A stretch of DNA of 64,000 nucleotides from Chitinophaga ginsengisoli (GTDB lineage: Bacteria > Bacteroidota > Bacteroidia > Chitinophagales > Chitinophagaceae): positions 248,001 to 312,000 of the forward strand of contig NZ_PYGK01000003.1 of assembly GCF_003014595.1 (NCBI RefSeq). The letters run 5' to 3'. A model generated the notes under the pieces. That model did no database searches. It was not told the DNA's origin and worked only from the letters and a program-made list of their open reading frames with translations. The first letter of the stretch is position 1; every line of letters begins with the position of its first letter. The translations under genes were made by a program, and so were the position numbers. Of this stretch, positions 1 through 9,280 are shown piece by piece.

Positions 1-581
1 TTCCATTTGATCTTAAAACTCTGGTCGCGGGTAGCTTTCGTCCACTTTTGCGGCCACCACAATACCATTCCGGTAATGAGGATGATCACAAAAGTCAGGG
101 TGCTGTAGTTCACGATAGGACGACCTATTTCAGCAGGCATCCACAGGAAACGGTGACCGTTCAGGATGAAACGGAAAAAGTCTGTCTCTCCGGGTTTGTT
201 TTCTTTTACACTGATCACCTCACCGGTGTAGGGATGCAAGCGCATCACGGTATTTCCTTTTCTACCCTCCCCCAGGCTCAGGTAAATAGCTGTTCCCTGC
301 TGATAGGTAGCATATCCAGGTTTTTTACCTGGATATGTCGCTGTGGCTATTGCCTTCACCTGTGAGGGTGTGATCACCGGTTTATCCTGACGGGCGATCA
401 CTGTTTCGGGTTCCGTTAGTCTCGTAATTTCATCATGAAATACCCATATACAGGCGGTTACGCATACGATGAGCATGACGATACCTGTGATCAGTCCCAG
501 CCACAGGTGTAGCCAGGCGGATATACGGTAAAAGAGACTACGTTTCTTTTTAACAACTGGTTTCCTGGAAAAGAAATTCAT
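1..581 (-). CDS. PepSY-associated membrane protein, N-terminal part
   Basis: The gene runs off the left edge; about 193 codons from the ATG at 581 are present. The protein starts with a basic stretch (MNFFSRKPVVKKKR), then a membrane helix rich in L, I and V (about residues 22-48, with WLHLWLGLITGIV), then a soluble part containing TEPETVIARQ and HPYTGEVISV. A second helix with ITGMVLWWP comes near the cut. This is the layout of PepSY-TM proteins, often found with iron uptake or as reductase-like membrane proteins. The family call rests on the WLHLWLGL helix and the HPYTGEV segment. A TATTTTTG box on the minus strand at 644-651 fits a promoter about 60 bases upstream. The function is not shown by the sequence. 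Confidence 0.7.
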   Translation of the reverse strand, partial: MNFFSRKPVVKKKRSLFYRISAWLHLWLGLITGIVMLIVCVTACIWVFHDEITRLTEPETVIARQDKPVITPSQVKAIATATYPGKKPGYATYQQGTAIYLSLGEGRKGNTVMRLHPYTGEVISVKENKPGETDFFRFILNGHRFLWMPAEIGRPIVNYSTLTFVIILITGMVLWWPQKWTKATRDQSFKIKW

Positions 582-768
582 GTTTATGGTATTGAATGGG
601 CCAAAATGGATGGACCGGCGTGCTTATTGTTGATAGAATGAGACAAAAATACCTTCTTGTTGTACAAAGGGTTTACGCAATCGGGAAATAATAGCAGCCG
701 AAAAAAGATCGGATTTGAGCATAGGAAATGTAAAAAGCACTACCTTATAACACGCAAAAGACACAACG

Positions 769-1458
769 ATGATTAAACTGGTATTACTCCGTCATGGACA
801 AAGCGAATGGAATCTCGAGAACCGTTTTACAGGCTGGACAGATGTCGATCTTACAGTAGAAGGCATTGCACAGGCCAGACATGCAGGACAACTATTAAAA
901 GAGCGTGGCTATTCATTTGATATCGCATTTACGTCTGTATTAAAACGAGCGATTAAAACCCTTGATTTCGCGCTGGAGGAAATGGACCTGTTGTGGATAC
1001 CTGTGCAAAAATCCTGGCGTTTGAACGAGCGTTTTTATGGTGCCTTACAGGGATTAAATAAAGCAGAAGTAGCGGCCCGGTATGGTGAAGAGCAGGTACA
1101 TAAGTGGCGCAGAGATCCGCATGAGCATCCACCTGCGCTGGATAGCGGGGATCCGCGATATCCGGGGAATGACCCCAGGTATAAAGATCTTACTGAGCGG
1201 GAATTGCCGGTAACTGAAAATCTCAGTGAGACGATGAATAGAGTGCTCCCCTATTGGTCGGAGACTATTATGCAGGCTATCAGGAATAACCAGCAAGTGA
1301 TCATTGCCGCACATGGTAATAGCTTGCGTGCATTGATACAATATATAGATCATCTGAGGGATGAGGAAGTGACGCAACTGGATATTCCTACCGGTGTGCC
1401 GTTGGTGTATGAACTGGATGAGGATTTTAATAGTGTGAGGCATTATTATCTGAAGTAA
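769..1458 (+). CDS. gpmA: 2,3-bisphosphoglycerate-dependent phosphoglycerate mutase
   Basis: This cytoplasmic glycolytic enzyme interconverts 3- and 2-phosphoglycerate. At 229 residues it has the usual length for the dPGM family. The phosphohistidine motif LRHGQSEWN is at residues 7-15, followed by the family segment [12 protein letters not shown]. Further on are [24 protein letters not shown] and the second histidine region [12 protein letters not shown]. All catalytic landmarks are present, so it should be active. It is transcribed alone, divergently from the PepSY gene. The spacing before the next gene and the drop in GC suggest the genes that follow are not part of its operon. Confidence 0.97.
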   Translation: MIKLVLLRHGQSEWNLENRFTGWTDVDLTVEGIAQARHAGQLLKERGYSFDIAFTSVLKRAIKTLDFALEEMDLLWIPVQKSWRLNERFYGALQGLNKAEVAARYGEEQVHKWRRDPHEHPPALDSGDPRYPGNDPRYKDLTERELPVTENLSETMNRVLPYWSETIMQAIRNNQQVIIAAHGNSLRALIQYIDHLRDEEVTQLDIPTGVPLVYELDEDFNSVRHYYLK

Positions 1459-1580
1459 GAAAATGCTTTTTATGCTTCGTTCATTTTCTGCATACAATTA
1501 GATGTTGTTCAGTATGTTCATTTAGGCTGTGGATTTTATTAGTAAATCAATTACTAATAATTTCGCTTAAAACATATTTT

Positions 1581-1853
1581 ATGAACGCGTTATTGGAAAA
1601 AGAAAAACAAACAATTCTACAATTCTTTGAAGATTCTGCTAACGACTTTTGGAAAACATTACGTGAAATATCTGCTAACACAAATGTCAGGCTTGAAGAT
1701 GTAATAGAAATTGTCTTTACTACAAAAGATTTTGTGGAATCGTATTACAGGCACAAAAACGGAGAGCCAGTATTCACCCCCCGCAAAGTATATGAAAAAA
1801 GAACTTCCTTTTGGTTAAAATTATTAGCAGCTTTTTGCGACAGAATAATTTAA
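1581..1853 (+). CDS. Hypothetical protein, AT-rich trio gene 1
   Basis: A 90-residue protein that I do not recognise. It is charged and probably helical, with no signal peptide; the C-terminal end (SFWLKLLAAFCDRII) is mildly hydrophobic and could be an amphipathic or membrane-touching helix. It is the first of three closely spaced genes on the same strand (gaps of 12 bp and 1 bp), which suggests an operon. Base composition is clearly more AT-rich than gpmA or metG on either side, so the trio may have been acquired. The reading frame is intact with an ATG start. Confidence 0.55.
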   Translation: MNALLEKEKQTILQFFEDSANDFWKTLREISANTNVRLEDVIEIVFTTKDFVESYYRHKNGEPVFTPRKVYEKRTSFWLKLLAAFCDRII

Positions 1854-1865
1854 GACATTCTTCCT

Positions 1866-2177
1866 ATGACCTTTTTACAATCTCCAATTTATTGTTGTAT
1901 GTTGGGCGCAATTGCGGTGCGACTACTTAAAATCGTAGAATCCTCAAAATTACCGACGCATCAAAAGCTAAACTACAAGTCATTTGAACTTTATTCGTCA
2001 ACAATTGCATCCATTGTTATTGCTGTAATTGTTGGATATATTTACTTTGATGACGTACATAGCTATAATCGCATCGTGTACTTTCATACCGGAGCATCAT
2101 CACCGATGCTAGTCAGCACTATATCGAGGAGCCTACCAACGGTGATAGATAATGAAACCAAAAGAATAAGAGCATAA
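1866..2177 (+). CDS. Hypothetical small membrane protein, trio gene 2
   Basis: A 103-residue protein with one clear membrane segment at about residues 40-60 (TIASIVIAVIVGYIYF) and a weaker hydrophobic N-terminus (SPIYCCMLGAIAVRLL). No family is recognised. It starts 12 bp after gene 1 and ends 1 bp before gene 3, so translation is probably coupled. The middle-gene position between two small soluble proteins suggests a small membrane-associated complex, but that is only inference from layout. Confidence 0.5.
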   Translation: MTFLQSPIYCCMLGAIAVRLLKIVESSKLPTHQKLNYKSFELYSSTIASIVIAVIVGYIYFDDVHSYNRIVYFHTGASSPMLVSTISRSLPTVIDNETKRIRA

Positions 2178-2178
2178 G

Positions 2179-2547
2179 ATGATCTATCAAAAACTGGCAA
2201 TCAGACTCGCAACTTTAAAAGAGATGCATGCATATCTGATGGAAAAGACGTCGGAATTGAAAGACACAGACCTGCATGCTGAAATAAGATCCACCGAAAA
2301 GCTGATCAAATATCTTTATAAACACAGAGAAGTTCTGGAAGGATATATGTTCCGATTCCGGTTTGTGTCTTTACTGCCATCTCTTGAGATTACCTCAGAA
2401 ATTATCGCAGTACTACATAACATATTACGTGTACTTCAAAAGAATACAACAAAACCACGACCAGCATGTAGAAGCGAAGAGGCAATTATTGCGGCTAACC
2501 GTTCCTATAAAACTATAAATAAGCTATCTAACCTGATGCCAAAATAA
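2179..2547 (+). CDS. Hypothetical protein, trio gene 3
   Basis: A 122-residue protein, mostly charged and probably helical (KEMHAYLMEKTSELKD, STEKLIKYLYKHREVLEG). There is no signal peptide or recognised domain. It is the last gene of the AT-rich trio and is followed at once by a strong hairpin terminator, so the operon ends here. The opposite strand carries no competing gene. Function unknown. Confidence 0.55.
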   Translation: MIYQKLAIRLATLKEMHAYLMEKTSELKDTDLHAEIRSTEKLIKYLYKHREVLEGYMFRFRFVSLLPSLEITSEIIAVLHNILRVLQKNTTKPRPACRSEEAIIAANRSYKTINKLSNLMPK

Positions 2548-2550
2548 AAA

Positions 2551-2579
2551 AGCCCTTCAGCACGCGCTGAAGGGCTTTT
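2551..2579. terminator. Bidirectional hairpin terminator
   Basis: A perfect 11-bp stem (AGCCCTTCAGC / GCTGAAGGGCT) with a 4-base loop, an A-run before it and a T-run after it. It lies between the convergent unknown operon and metG, so it can end transcription on both strands. Confidence 0.9.
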
Positions 2580-2597
2580 CATATCTCTAAAAACGAA

Positions 2598-4667
2598 TTA
2601 TCTCACTTCACTGCCTGCATCGACAGCCGCATCCGGATTTACGAACACCAGCTTACCTGCAGCATTTTCCGCCATCAGGATCATTCCCTGGCTTTCAATA
2701 CCACGCATTTTTCTCGGCGCCAGATTAGCGACCAATGTCACTTGTTTACCCACTACTTCTTCCGGGGCAAAATGCGCTGCAATACCTGATACAACAGTAC
2801 GTTTCTCTGTGCCGATATCTACTAGCAGTTTCAGTAATTTATCCGCCTTAGGTACTTTCTCTGCTTCCAGGATAGTACCTACACGTAAATCCAGTTTAGC
2901 AAAATCTTCAAACTGGATCTCTTCTTTCACTTCTTTCTCCGCAGGTGCTGCTGCTTCAGCAGCGGGAGTTGCAGGCTTTACCAGACCGGCATGCAATTTA
3001 TCGATCTGCTCCTGTATTTTGGCATCGTCAATTTTGGTGAACAGGTACTCAGGCGGACGTAGGGAATAACCTACGCTCACCAGTTTCAGGCTGCCTGCGT
3101 TTTCCCAATCCAGTATACGGTCTACCACTTTCAGCATATGGCAGATCTTCTTTGCCGTGAATGGCAGGAATGGATTTGCCAGGATAGCCAGGTTGGCTGT
3201 CAACTGTAAACACAGATGCAGACAGTTATCGATCAGTTTCTGATTTTCTTCCGCATTTTTAGCCAGTATCCAGGGTTCTTTTTCCTGCAGATACCTGTTA
3301 CCCTGACGGGATACTTCGATCACTTCTGCCAGTGCTTCGCGAAGACGGAAATTCTCCAGGGAGTCTTCTATCTTCTGTTTTGAAGCCAGTAAGTTGGTCA
3401 GTACTGCGTCGTCTTTCTCATCCTTTACTTCAGGATGGAAAGCAGGCACTTTACCTCCGCACAGTTTGTGCATTAATACCATAGTACGGTGCACGAAATT
3501 GCTGAAGATATCCACCAGCTCACTGTTGTTACGCTGCTGGAAGTCTTTCCAGGTAAAGTCGTTATCCTTGGTTTCCGGAGCGGTGCTGCACAACACGTAA
3601 CGCAATACATCCTGCTGGTCAGGGAAATCCTTTACGTAATCGTGTACCCAAACGGCCCAGTTACGGGAAGTAGATACCTTCTCACCCTCGATGTTCAGGA
3701 ACTCATTAGCCGGTACGTTGTCAGGCAGGATAAAGTTACCATGTGCCTTGAGCATTGCCGGGAAGATGATACAGTGGAACACGATATTATCTTTACCGAT
3801 AAAGTGTACCAGTTTGGTATCTTCTTTACACCAGTAATCCGCCCAGTTGTCGGTCAGCTCTTTGGTAGCAGAGATGTACCCGATAGGTGCATCGAACCAC
3901 ACATACAGTACTTTCCCTTCAGCGTCAGGCAGCGGCACTTTGATGCCCCAGTTGCTGTCGCGGGTCATTGCACGGCTTTGCAGACCGCTATCCAGCCAGC
4001 TTTTACACTGACCATACACGTTATTTTTCCACTCTTTATGGCCTTCCAGGATCCATTCTTTCAGGAATGGTTCATAGTTCTGTAAGGGCATATACCAATG
4101 CTTTGTCTGTTTTTTGACAGGTACGGCATTACTGAGGGTGGAGCGCGGGTTGATCAGCTCATCGGGGCTGAGGGAGGATCCGCATTTCTCACACTGGTCG
4201 CCATATGCATTCGGATTGCCACATTTAGGGCAGGTACCGGTGATATAGCGGTCAGCCAGGAATACGCCGGCAGTTTCATCGAAAAACTGTTCAGTTACTT
4301 TCTCTTCAAACAGTCCTTTATCGTACATGGTTTTGAAGAAAGCCGCTGAGGTTTCATGATGTATCTGTTTGGTGGTACGGGAGAAAATATCGAAAGAGAT
4401 ACCCATGTCTGTAAAGCTGTCATAGATGATCTTATGATATTTATCCACTATATCCTGAGGAGTCACCCCTTCCTTCATCGCTTTGATGGTGATAGGCACT
4501 CCATGTTCGTCTGTTCCTCCTACGAACTTTACATCCGCCTTTTTAGCGCGCAGGTAGCGCACGTAAATGTCGGCGGGAATATAACAGCCTGCCAGGTGGC
4601 CGATGTGGACCGGTCCATTAGCATAAGGCAATGCCGCTGTTATTAGATATCTGTTAAATTTTCCCAT
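2598..4667 (-). CDS. metG: Methionyl-tRNA synthetase
   Basis: This class I synthetase charges tRNA-Met. It has 689 residues with the domains expected of the long dimeric type. The HIGH motif is at residues 21-24 (PVHIGHLAG). A zinc knuckle follows with CPKCG and CEKCG near residues 140-165. The KMSKS-like loop reads KVSTSRNW. A helical anticodon-binding domain comes next, and then a C-terminal EMAP/Trbp-type tRNA-binding OB fold (about residues 580-689, [20 protein letters not shown]). A linker of A, P and K/E residues joins the last two parts. It is transcribed alone, and its minus-strand promoter box lies at 4782-4789. Confidence 0.98.
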   Translation of the reverse strand: MGKFNRYLITAALPYANGPVHIGHLAGCYIPADIYVRYLRAKKADVKFVGGTDEHGVPITIKAMKEGVTPQDIVDKYHKIIYDSFTDMGISFDIFSRTTKQIHHETSAAFFKTMYDKGLFEEKVTEQFFDETAGVFLADRYITGTCPKCGNPNAYGDQCEKCGSSLSPDELINPRSTLSNAVPVKKQTKHWYMPLQNYEPFLKEWILEGHKEWKNNVYGQCKSWLDSGLQSRAMTRDSNWGIKVPLPDAEGKVLYVWFDAPIGYISATKELTDNWADYWCKEDTKLVHFIGKDNIVFHCIIFPAMLKAHGNFILPDNVPANEFLNIEGEKVSTSRNWAVWVHDYVKDFPDQQDVLRYVLCSTAPETKDNDFTWKDFQQRNNSELVDIFSNFVHRTMVLMHKLCGGKVPAFHPEVKDEKDDAVLTNLLASKQKIEDSLENFRLREALAEVIEVSRQGNRYLQEKEPWILAKNAEENQKLIDNCLHLCLQLTANLAILANPFLPFTAKKICHMLKVVDRILDWENAGSLKLVSVGYSLRPPEYLFTKIDDAKIQEQIDKLHAGLVKPATPAAEAAAPAEKEVKEEIQFEDFAKLDLRVGTILEAEKVPKADKLLKLLVDIGTEKRTVVSGIAAHFAPEEVVGKQVTLVANLAPRKMRGIESQGMILMAENAAGKLVFVNPDAAVDAGSEVR

Positions 4668-4781
4668 GTTCGCTTAAAGAATGCTTAAATAATCGAAATT
4701 CTGTTTTTGCTTTTGGAAGAGCGAAAAGTATTTATCAATTTAGCCCTGTCAGGGTTGGGATATTCGCCCCCAAATAGTCTG

Positions 4782-4789
4782 CAAAGGTA
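4782..4789 (-). promoter_or_regulatory. metG promoter -7 box
   Basis: TACCTTTG on the minus strand matches the Bacteroidota -7 consensus TAnnTTTG. It would start a transcript near 4775 with a leader of about 108 bases before metG, which is longer than usual in this window. No clear -33 element was identified. Confidence 0.55.
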
Positions 4790-4805
4790 ATTAAAGCATA
4801 GAACA

Positions 4806-5717
4806 ATGAGAATTCCGCCGTACCTCAAAAAAGGTGATCTTATAGGCATCACCTGTAGTAGTAGCAAAATGGACCAGCAGGCAGCAGAATATGCTGCTGG
4901 AGTGATCAGTTCCTGGGGGTACCAGGTGCACCTGGGCATTACGGTAGGCACCAGTTTCCATAATTTTTCTGCTCCGGATGAGCTGCGGCTGGAAGAGCTG
5001 CAGGACATGCTGGATGATCCGGATATTAAGGCCATCGTCTTTGGCCGTGGTGGTTATGGACTGGTGTGTATACTGGACGACCTGGATTTCAAGAAGTTCC
5101 GTAAGCATCCGAAATGGATATGCGGCTACAGCGACATTACCGTACTTCATACGCATATTCATCAGCAATATGGTATTCCGACCATCCACTCTATGATGTG
5201 CAGTGGTATCAGGCCGGATACTGCAGAAAATGAATATGTGGACAGCCTCCGCCTGGCGCTTAAGGGTACTCCTTACCGCTATGCCTGCGCACCGCATGAC
5301 CTCAACCGTACTGGTAAGGCCTCGGGTCAGCTGATCGGGGGGAACCTTTCCCTCCTGGCCAACCTGTCAGGTACAGACTCTCAGCCCAATACCAAAGGAA
5401 AGATCCTTTTCCTGGAAGATATCAGCGAGTACCGTTACAACATTGACAGGATGATGTACAACCTGAAAAGGGCCGGATGGCTGGATGACCTGGCCGGACT
5501 GGTAGTAGGCTCATTTACAGACAGTAAAGAAACTGAAACGCCTTTTGGCCAGAGCGAATATGAAATTATCAGGAATATTGTGCAGGATTACGATTATCCC
5601 GTTTGTTTCGGTTTCCCTGTGGGACATACAAACGAAAACTATGCCCTGAAAATAGGATTAATGCACGAGCTGCACGTTACTGCCAGACAGGGTAGATTAC
5701 TGCAACGCGAGATCTAA
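4806..5717 (+). CDS. LD-carboxypeptidase (MEROPS S66 family)
   Basis: A serine peptidase of the LdcA/MccF family that removes the terminal D-alanine from muropeptide tetrapeptides during murein recycling. The 303-residue length is typical. The catalytic triad can be placed by motif: Ser109 in CGYSDIT, Glu204 in LFLEDISEY and His274 in FPVGHTNENY. The N-terminal GDLIGITCSSS segment and FGRGGYG are family landmarks. There is no signal peptide, which agrees with cytoplasmic recycling. The last 21 bases overlap the end of the convergent hydrolase gene. MccF-like resistance enzymes belong to the same family, so the exact substrate is open. Confidence 0.93.
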   Translation: MRIPPYLKKGDLIGITCSSSKMDQQAAEYAAGVISSWGYQVHLGITVGTSFHNFSAPDELRLEELQDMLDDPDIKAIVFGRGGYGLVCILDDLDFKKFRKHPKWICGYSDITVLHTHIHQQYGIPTIHSMMCSGIRPDTAENEYVDSLRLALKGTPYRYACAPHDLNRTGKASGQLIGGNLSLLANLSGTDSQPNTKGKILFLEDISEYRYNIDRMMYNLKRAGWLDDLAGLVVGSFTDSKETETPFGQSEYEIIRNIVQDYDYPVCFGFPVGHTNENYALKIGLMHELHVTARQGRLLQREI

Positions 5718-6500
5718 GGATTTCCCATACTCCGGATAGTTATCCAGGTTATTATGATCGGCACCTGGAACAGGAATGAACCGGTCTCCCGGTTTCAACA
5801 GCTTTTCCAGTTTTTCAGCAGATGCCAATGGAATCGTGTGATCGTCTGTCCCGTGCATGATCACTACAGGCGCTGTTACTTTAGGCAGATATTCGTCTGT
5901 AGGGAACTTGTAATCCAGCATATACCGGTAGGGATAGATGGGGGCCATCCGCATTGCCAGATCAACGATATTATAGTAGGGCGCTTCCAGTACCAGCCGT
6001 TTACAGTCCCTGACGGTGGCCAGCTGGGCTGCTACACCTGTTCCCAATGATCTTCCGAAAATAATGATACTGTCCGGCGGAAAGAACTTCCTGGCCACTT
6101 CATACATATGTAATGCATTGGCATAAATGGTGGCTTCTGTTAAAGGCCCGGTAGATTTACCATAAGTGGGATAATCCATCATCAGCACACTATAGCCCCG
6201 ACTGATGCATTGCCGGGCTTTACTGGCATATTTGGAGATATTCCGGGCATTGCCATGAAAGTAGATCACCATGCCTTTGGGCGCAGGCGCTTTAAACAAT
6301 ACAGCACTCAGGGTTTCCTTGTCATTGATACGGATACGCATTTCCTCGAATGGTATATCGTATTTGAATGCATAATCCGCCGTCAGTGGTTCCGGATGGA
6401 AGATTATCTTCTTCTGCAGAAAATACAATACTACACCCACCAGCAGATAGATGGCCAGTATCCATGAAAGTATGGGACGTAACTTTAATTTACGGAACAT
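5697..6500 (-). CDS. Membrane-anchored alpha/beta hydrolase
   Basis: A 267-residue alpha/beta hydrolase with an N-terminal signal anchor (SWILAIYLLVGVVLYFL, about residues 13-30). The nucleophile elbow is GRSLGTG, the acid residue is probably in VIMHGTDDHTIP, and the histidine is in PGADHNNL. The oxyanion segment is VIYFHGNARN. This is the BEM46/YfhR-like arrangement, a broad serine esterase group whose substrates are mostly unknown. It sits 9 bp after the ThiF-like gene on the same strand and probably shares its transcript. The convergent overlap with the LD-carboxypeptidase is real sequence and disturbs neither frame. Confidence 0.88.
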   Translation of the reverse strand: MFRKLKLRPILSWILAIYLLVGVVLYFLQKKIIFHPEPLTADYAFKYDIPFEEMRIRINDKETLSAVLFKAPAPKGMVIYFHGNARNISKYASKARQCISRGYSVLMMDYPTYGKSTGPLTEATIYANALHMYEVARKFFPPDSIIIFGRSLGTGVAAQLATVRDCKRLVLEAPYYNIVDLAMRMAPIYPYRYMLDYKFPTDEYLPKVTAPVVIMHGTDDHTIPLASAEKLEKLLKPGDRFIPVPGADHNNLDNYPEYGKSLDLALQ

Positions 6501-6509
6501 GTATGCTAT

Positions 6510-7322
6510 TTAATCTTCAATATCGGGAACGATCTCCATGCCATAATCATCCGCAGTCAATACACCTTTGGCCCTTGTATCTGCCAGTATAGTGGCGTTG
6601 GGAGCAAGCGTACTTACTTCATAGGTGTTGTGCAGGAAGTTCATACTATAGAACTTATTGGCCAGGCCATCAGGCACACCGGCGATAAATTTCAACACTT
6701 CATTTACCATCATCATACCGGTAGCGCCATGAGTTACACCGATAGCACCGGCATCGAAATTACGGTGATCATCTATCAGTTCCAGGGCGCAACGATAAGA
6801 CGCCGCCGCATCTCCGCTAACAGGAGCAATATTAAAACCGGCCCACCAGGATACCCAGTTATGCACTTCACCGATCACAAAAGGTTTGCCTTCTGATATA
6901 CATGCATCATTGATCACAAGATGCGTTGCTGTGTGCTGTGAACAATCAATAACAAGGTCCATGCCCTGCAGCAGTTGTTTTATATTGTCAGGTTTTACCT
7001 GTAACAGTAACGGATAATGTTTTGAAAAAGGATTGCTGGCCCACAGGCGACTGGCGGCCATCTTCGCTTTATGTTTACGTATATCCTGCATCTGGTAAAG
7101 TGGCTGCCTGTGCATATCTTCATCATTGATCACACCGTAATCGGCAATACCGATCACGCCCACACCACTGGCACTCAGATACTGGATCACTGGCGATCCC
7201 AGTCCGCCGGCCCCGACTACGAGTATACGTGTTTCCTTCAGCTTTTCCTGCATTGCCACGCCCATGCCGGGAACAGCAATAGAATGCCTGAAATGTGCTA
7301 ATTCCTTTTCAAGTAATGCCAT
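6510..7322 (-). CDS. ThiF/MoeB/HesA-like E1 adenylyltransferase homologue
   Basis: A 270-residue Rossmann-fold protein of the ubiquitin-activating E1-like superfamily. The nucleotide-binding loop ILVVGAGGLGSPVIQYL is near residues 33-50 and the HRQPLY segment matches the NLQRQ region. The usual MoeB/ThiF zinc cysteines are missing: the first CxxC reads SYRC and there is no second CxxC. The DCTDN-type motif reads DCSQH. No ThiS, MoaD or other thiamin or molybdopterin gene is nearby. It may activate an unknown partner or bind nucleotide without adenylating. It sits between a histidine kinase gene (15 bp) and the hydrolase (9 bp), likely in one transcript. Confidence 0.85.
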   Translation of the reverse strand: MALLEKELAHFRHSIAVPGMGVAMQEKLKETRILVVGAGGLGSPVIQYLSASGVGVIGIADYGVINDEDMHRQPLYQMQDIRKHKAKMAASRLWASNPFSKHYPLLLQVKPDNIKQLLQGMDLVIDCSQHTATHLVINDACISEGKPFVIGEVHNWVSWWAGFNIAPVSGDAAASYRCALELIDDHRNFDAGAIGVTHGATGMMMVNEVLKFIAGVPDGLANKFYSMNFLHNTYEVSTLAPNATILADTRAKGVLTADDYGMEIVPDIED

Positions 7323-7337
7323 AGCTACATCAATATT

Positions 7338-8705
7338 TTAATCCTGTGGAAATTCAATTGTAAACTTGCTACCCTTTCCTACTGCACTTTCTACCTTGAT
7401 CTTACCCTTATGGGCATCTACGATAGCTTTCACATAACTTAATCCCAATCCAAATCCTTTTACATTATGCACATTACCTGTATGTGCACGATAGAACTTT
7501 TCAAAGATACGGGAAATCGTATCACGGCTCATACCGATACCATTGTCAGCAATGGTAATAACAAGGCTTTTACGCGTGTTATATGTGGAGATAATTACTT
7601 CCAGATGTTCTTTAGAGTACTTGATAGCGTTATCGAGCAGGTTGAATATAACGTTGGAGAAATGCACATCATCTGCTTTGATGATAGGATTGATAGCATC
7701 GAGGCGCAGTTCTACCTGTCCCTGTTTGGAAGCCAGCTGTAGTTGCAGGTTCTCTACTGTATGTGTGATCACTTCATGCACGTCCATGACCTGCAGTTTT
7801 AAAGCGATCTCATTTTTCTCCAGCAAGGCAGATTGCAGAATACTTTCTACCTGCTTATTCATACGTTTATTCTCTTCCTTGATGATACCGGAGAAGTAGC
7901 GGATCTTCTCTTTATTGTCCATGACCTTTTCATTGCCGATCGCATCGATGGCAAGCGAGATAGTTGCTAATGGCGTCTTCAGCTCATGTGTCATGTTATT
8001 GATGAAGTCAGATTTGATCTCGGAGATCTTCTTCTGGTTCAGCATGGTGCGGATAGTGAGGATAAACGCTGTAAAGATAACTGCCGTGAACAAAAGGCCT
8101 CCGGCCATCATTCTGCCAAGAGATAATAACAGCAGCAGATCATTTTTCGGTTGTACTACTAACAGTGTTTCTGTTTCACCGGTAGCATATTCAAAGCTAT
8201 TCAACAGCGGAATGTACTGGAACAGATAATCCATACTATCTCTTCCGGCGCGCTCCACCATTTGGGTAAAGCCTGTCGATTGCATCTTTACACCGTTACT
8301 GTTACCGAAGTGACCCTTACCGAGGATAGCAAATTCAAAGGTGGTATCCAGGTGTTCATTGCGAAGTCCGGTAGCGATCAGTTTCTGCACTTCATCGACC
8401 GTAAAGCGGTCGCTGACATGGACGTTCAGGTCGATGGTGGTAGTGATTTCGTACTTATCAATAGCCAGTCCTTTATCGGCGGGTCTGATATTCGATCCAT
8501 CTACTTTAAAACGCATGGGCGGTGCTTTACGTGCCAGCATTTGCTCACGCACATTGTTCATTACGCCAACAGCTTTCTGTTCCATCTGCTCCCGGCGCAC
8601 AATAGATGCGTTATATATCCAATTCACCTGTATCCAGATGATCCCCAATAATGACAGGGTAATTAACACCACAATAATGGGAAATACTTTCTTCAATGGT
8701 ACCAT
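7338..8705 (-). CDS. Sensor histidine kinase
   Basis: A 455-residue inner-membrane kinase. Helix one is at about residues 8-30 and helix two at about 196-222; between them lies a periplasmic sensor of about 165 residues with no recognised fold. There is no HAMP domain. The H-box is NNMTHELKTPLA with the phospho-acceptor His240. The N-box is FNLLDNAIKYS, G1 is IADNGIGM and G2 is GFGLGLSYV, so the ATPase part is complete. The architecture resembles RprX-type Bacteroidota kinases, but no response regulator gene is adjacent, so it is an orphan. It leads a run of three minus-strand genes, followed by the ThiF-like protein and the hydrolase. Confidence 0.93.
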   Translation of the reverse strand: MVPLKKVFPIIVVLITLSLLGIIWIQVNWIYNASIVRREQMEQKAVGVMNNVREQMLARKAPPMRFKVDGSNIRPADKGLAIDKYEITTTIDLNVHVSDRFTVDEVQKLIATGLRNEHLDTTFEFAILGKGHFGNSNGVKMQSTGFTQMVERAGRDSMDYLFQYIPLLNSFEYATGETETLLVVQPKNDLLLLLSLGRMMAGGLLFTAVIFTAFILTIRTMLNQKKISEIKSDFINNMTHELKTPLATISLAIDAIGNEKVMDNKEKIRYFSGIIKEENKRMNKQVESILQSALLEKNEIALKLQVMDVHEVITHTVENLQLQLASKQGQVELRLDAINPIIKADDVHFSNVIFNLLDNAIKYSKEHLEVIISTYNTRKSLVITIADNGIGMSRDTISRIFEKFYRAHTGNVHNVKGFGLGLSYVKAIVDAHKGKIKVESAVGKGSKFTIEFPQD

Positions 8706-8887
8706 GCTACTTCAATAGTAAGGCGCACAAGATACTCACAAACAGCGAGGGTACCAGCACCGTATTTGTTAAAAATGATTAATTGCTATAGCAACGTTAA
8801 TACAAAATTAATCCGTCTAAACCTTTAACAGTATTCACTTTAACAATAAACCATCACTTTAACGTAATTTTAACTGGGAAATAATAC

Positions 8888-9061
8888 TTGTTATTCCCTA
8901 ATCTTCTGTACATTTGCTTTATCAAACTGGTACTAAATTTGATGTATCAGTTATACAAACTAGCAATTTTAAATTTCTACATACATCGACATGGATTCGT
9001 TTCCATAAGCGATTTAGATTTTGGTTGATAAAATGGTAAGGAGGCTTTCTAGCCTCCTTTT
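8888..9061 (+). ncRNA. Candidate small RNA with own promoter and terminator
   Basis: A TTG at 8888-8890 and a TACATTTG at 8909-8916, 18 bases apart, form a good Bacteroidota promoter. It would start RNA near 8922. About 140 bases later a perfect 9-bp hairpin (AAGGAGGCT / AGCCTCCTT, 9038-9059) followed by T residues looks like a terminator. No coding frame longer than a 5-codon ATG frame lies between them. The signals support a short transcript; I cannot place it in an RNA family. It could also be a terminated leader of the gene downstream. Confidence 0.4.
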
Positions 9062-9086
9062 ATGTTTACCAAAGGTTGCACCATTT

Positions 9087-9138
9087 ATTCCCGGGGTTGC
9101 ACCCCGGGCTACAAACAAGGAAGCTCCTAACGGAGCTT
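9087..9138 (+). repeat. Dispersed copy of the palindromic repeat element
   Basis: Two hairpins with a conserved linker. The first is CCCGGGGT-TGC-ACCCCGGG (9090-9108). The linker is CTACAAACAA. The second is AAGCTCC-TAAC-GGAGCTT (9121-9138). The plan is the same as in the tandem array at about 21.8-22.4 kb, where the second stem reads GGACTCC/GGAGTCC, so the pairing is kept while the bases differ. Confidence 0.85.
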
Positions 9139-9248
9139 ATTTAAGCGAGTTTCCTGCAGGTATTTAAGTTTTTCTATGTCCCTGAAATAATACATGATTC
9201 TGGCAAGTAAATCTGGAATAAATACTATTATACTTGCTTTCAATTAGT

Positions 9249-9256
9249 TAAATTTG
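9249..9256 (+). promoter_or_regulatory. yqgE promoter -7 box
   Basis: TAAATTTG matches TAnnTTTG and ends 24 bases before the chosen ATG at 9281. An in-frame TTG at 9254 lies inside the box, hence upstream of the transcript start, so it cannot be the start codon. Confidence 0.55.
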
Positions 9257-9280
9257 GTTAGTGATAAAATTGTTTGTGTT

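Noticed and set aside
3489..4085. A 198-codon plus-strand frame opposite metG
   Set aside because: Antisense shadow of the methionyl-tRNA synthetase gene with no recognisable product.
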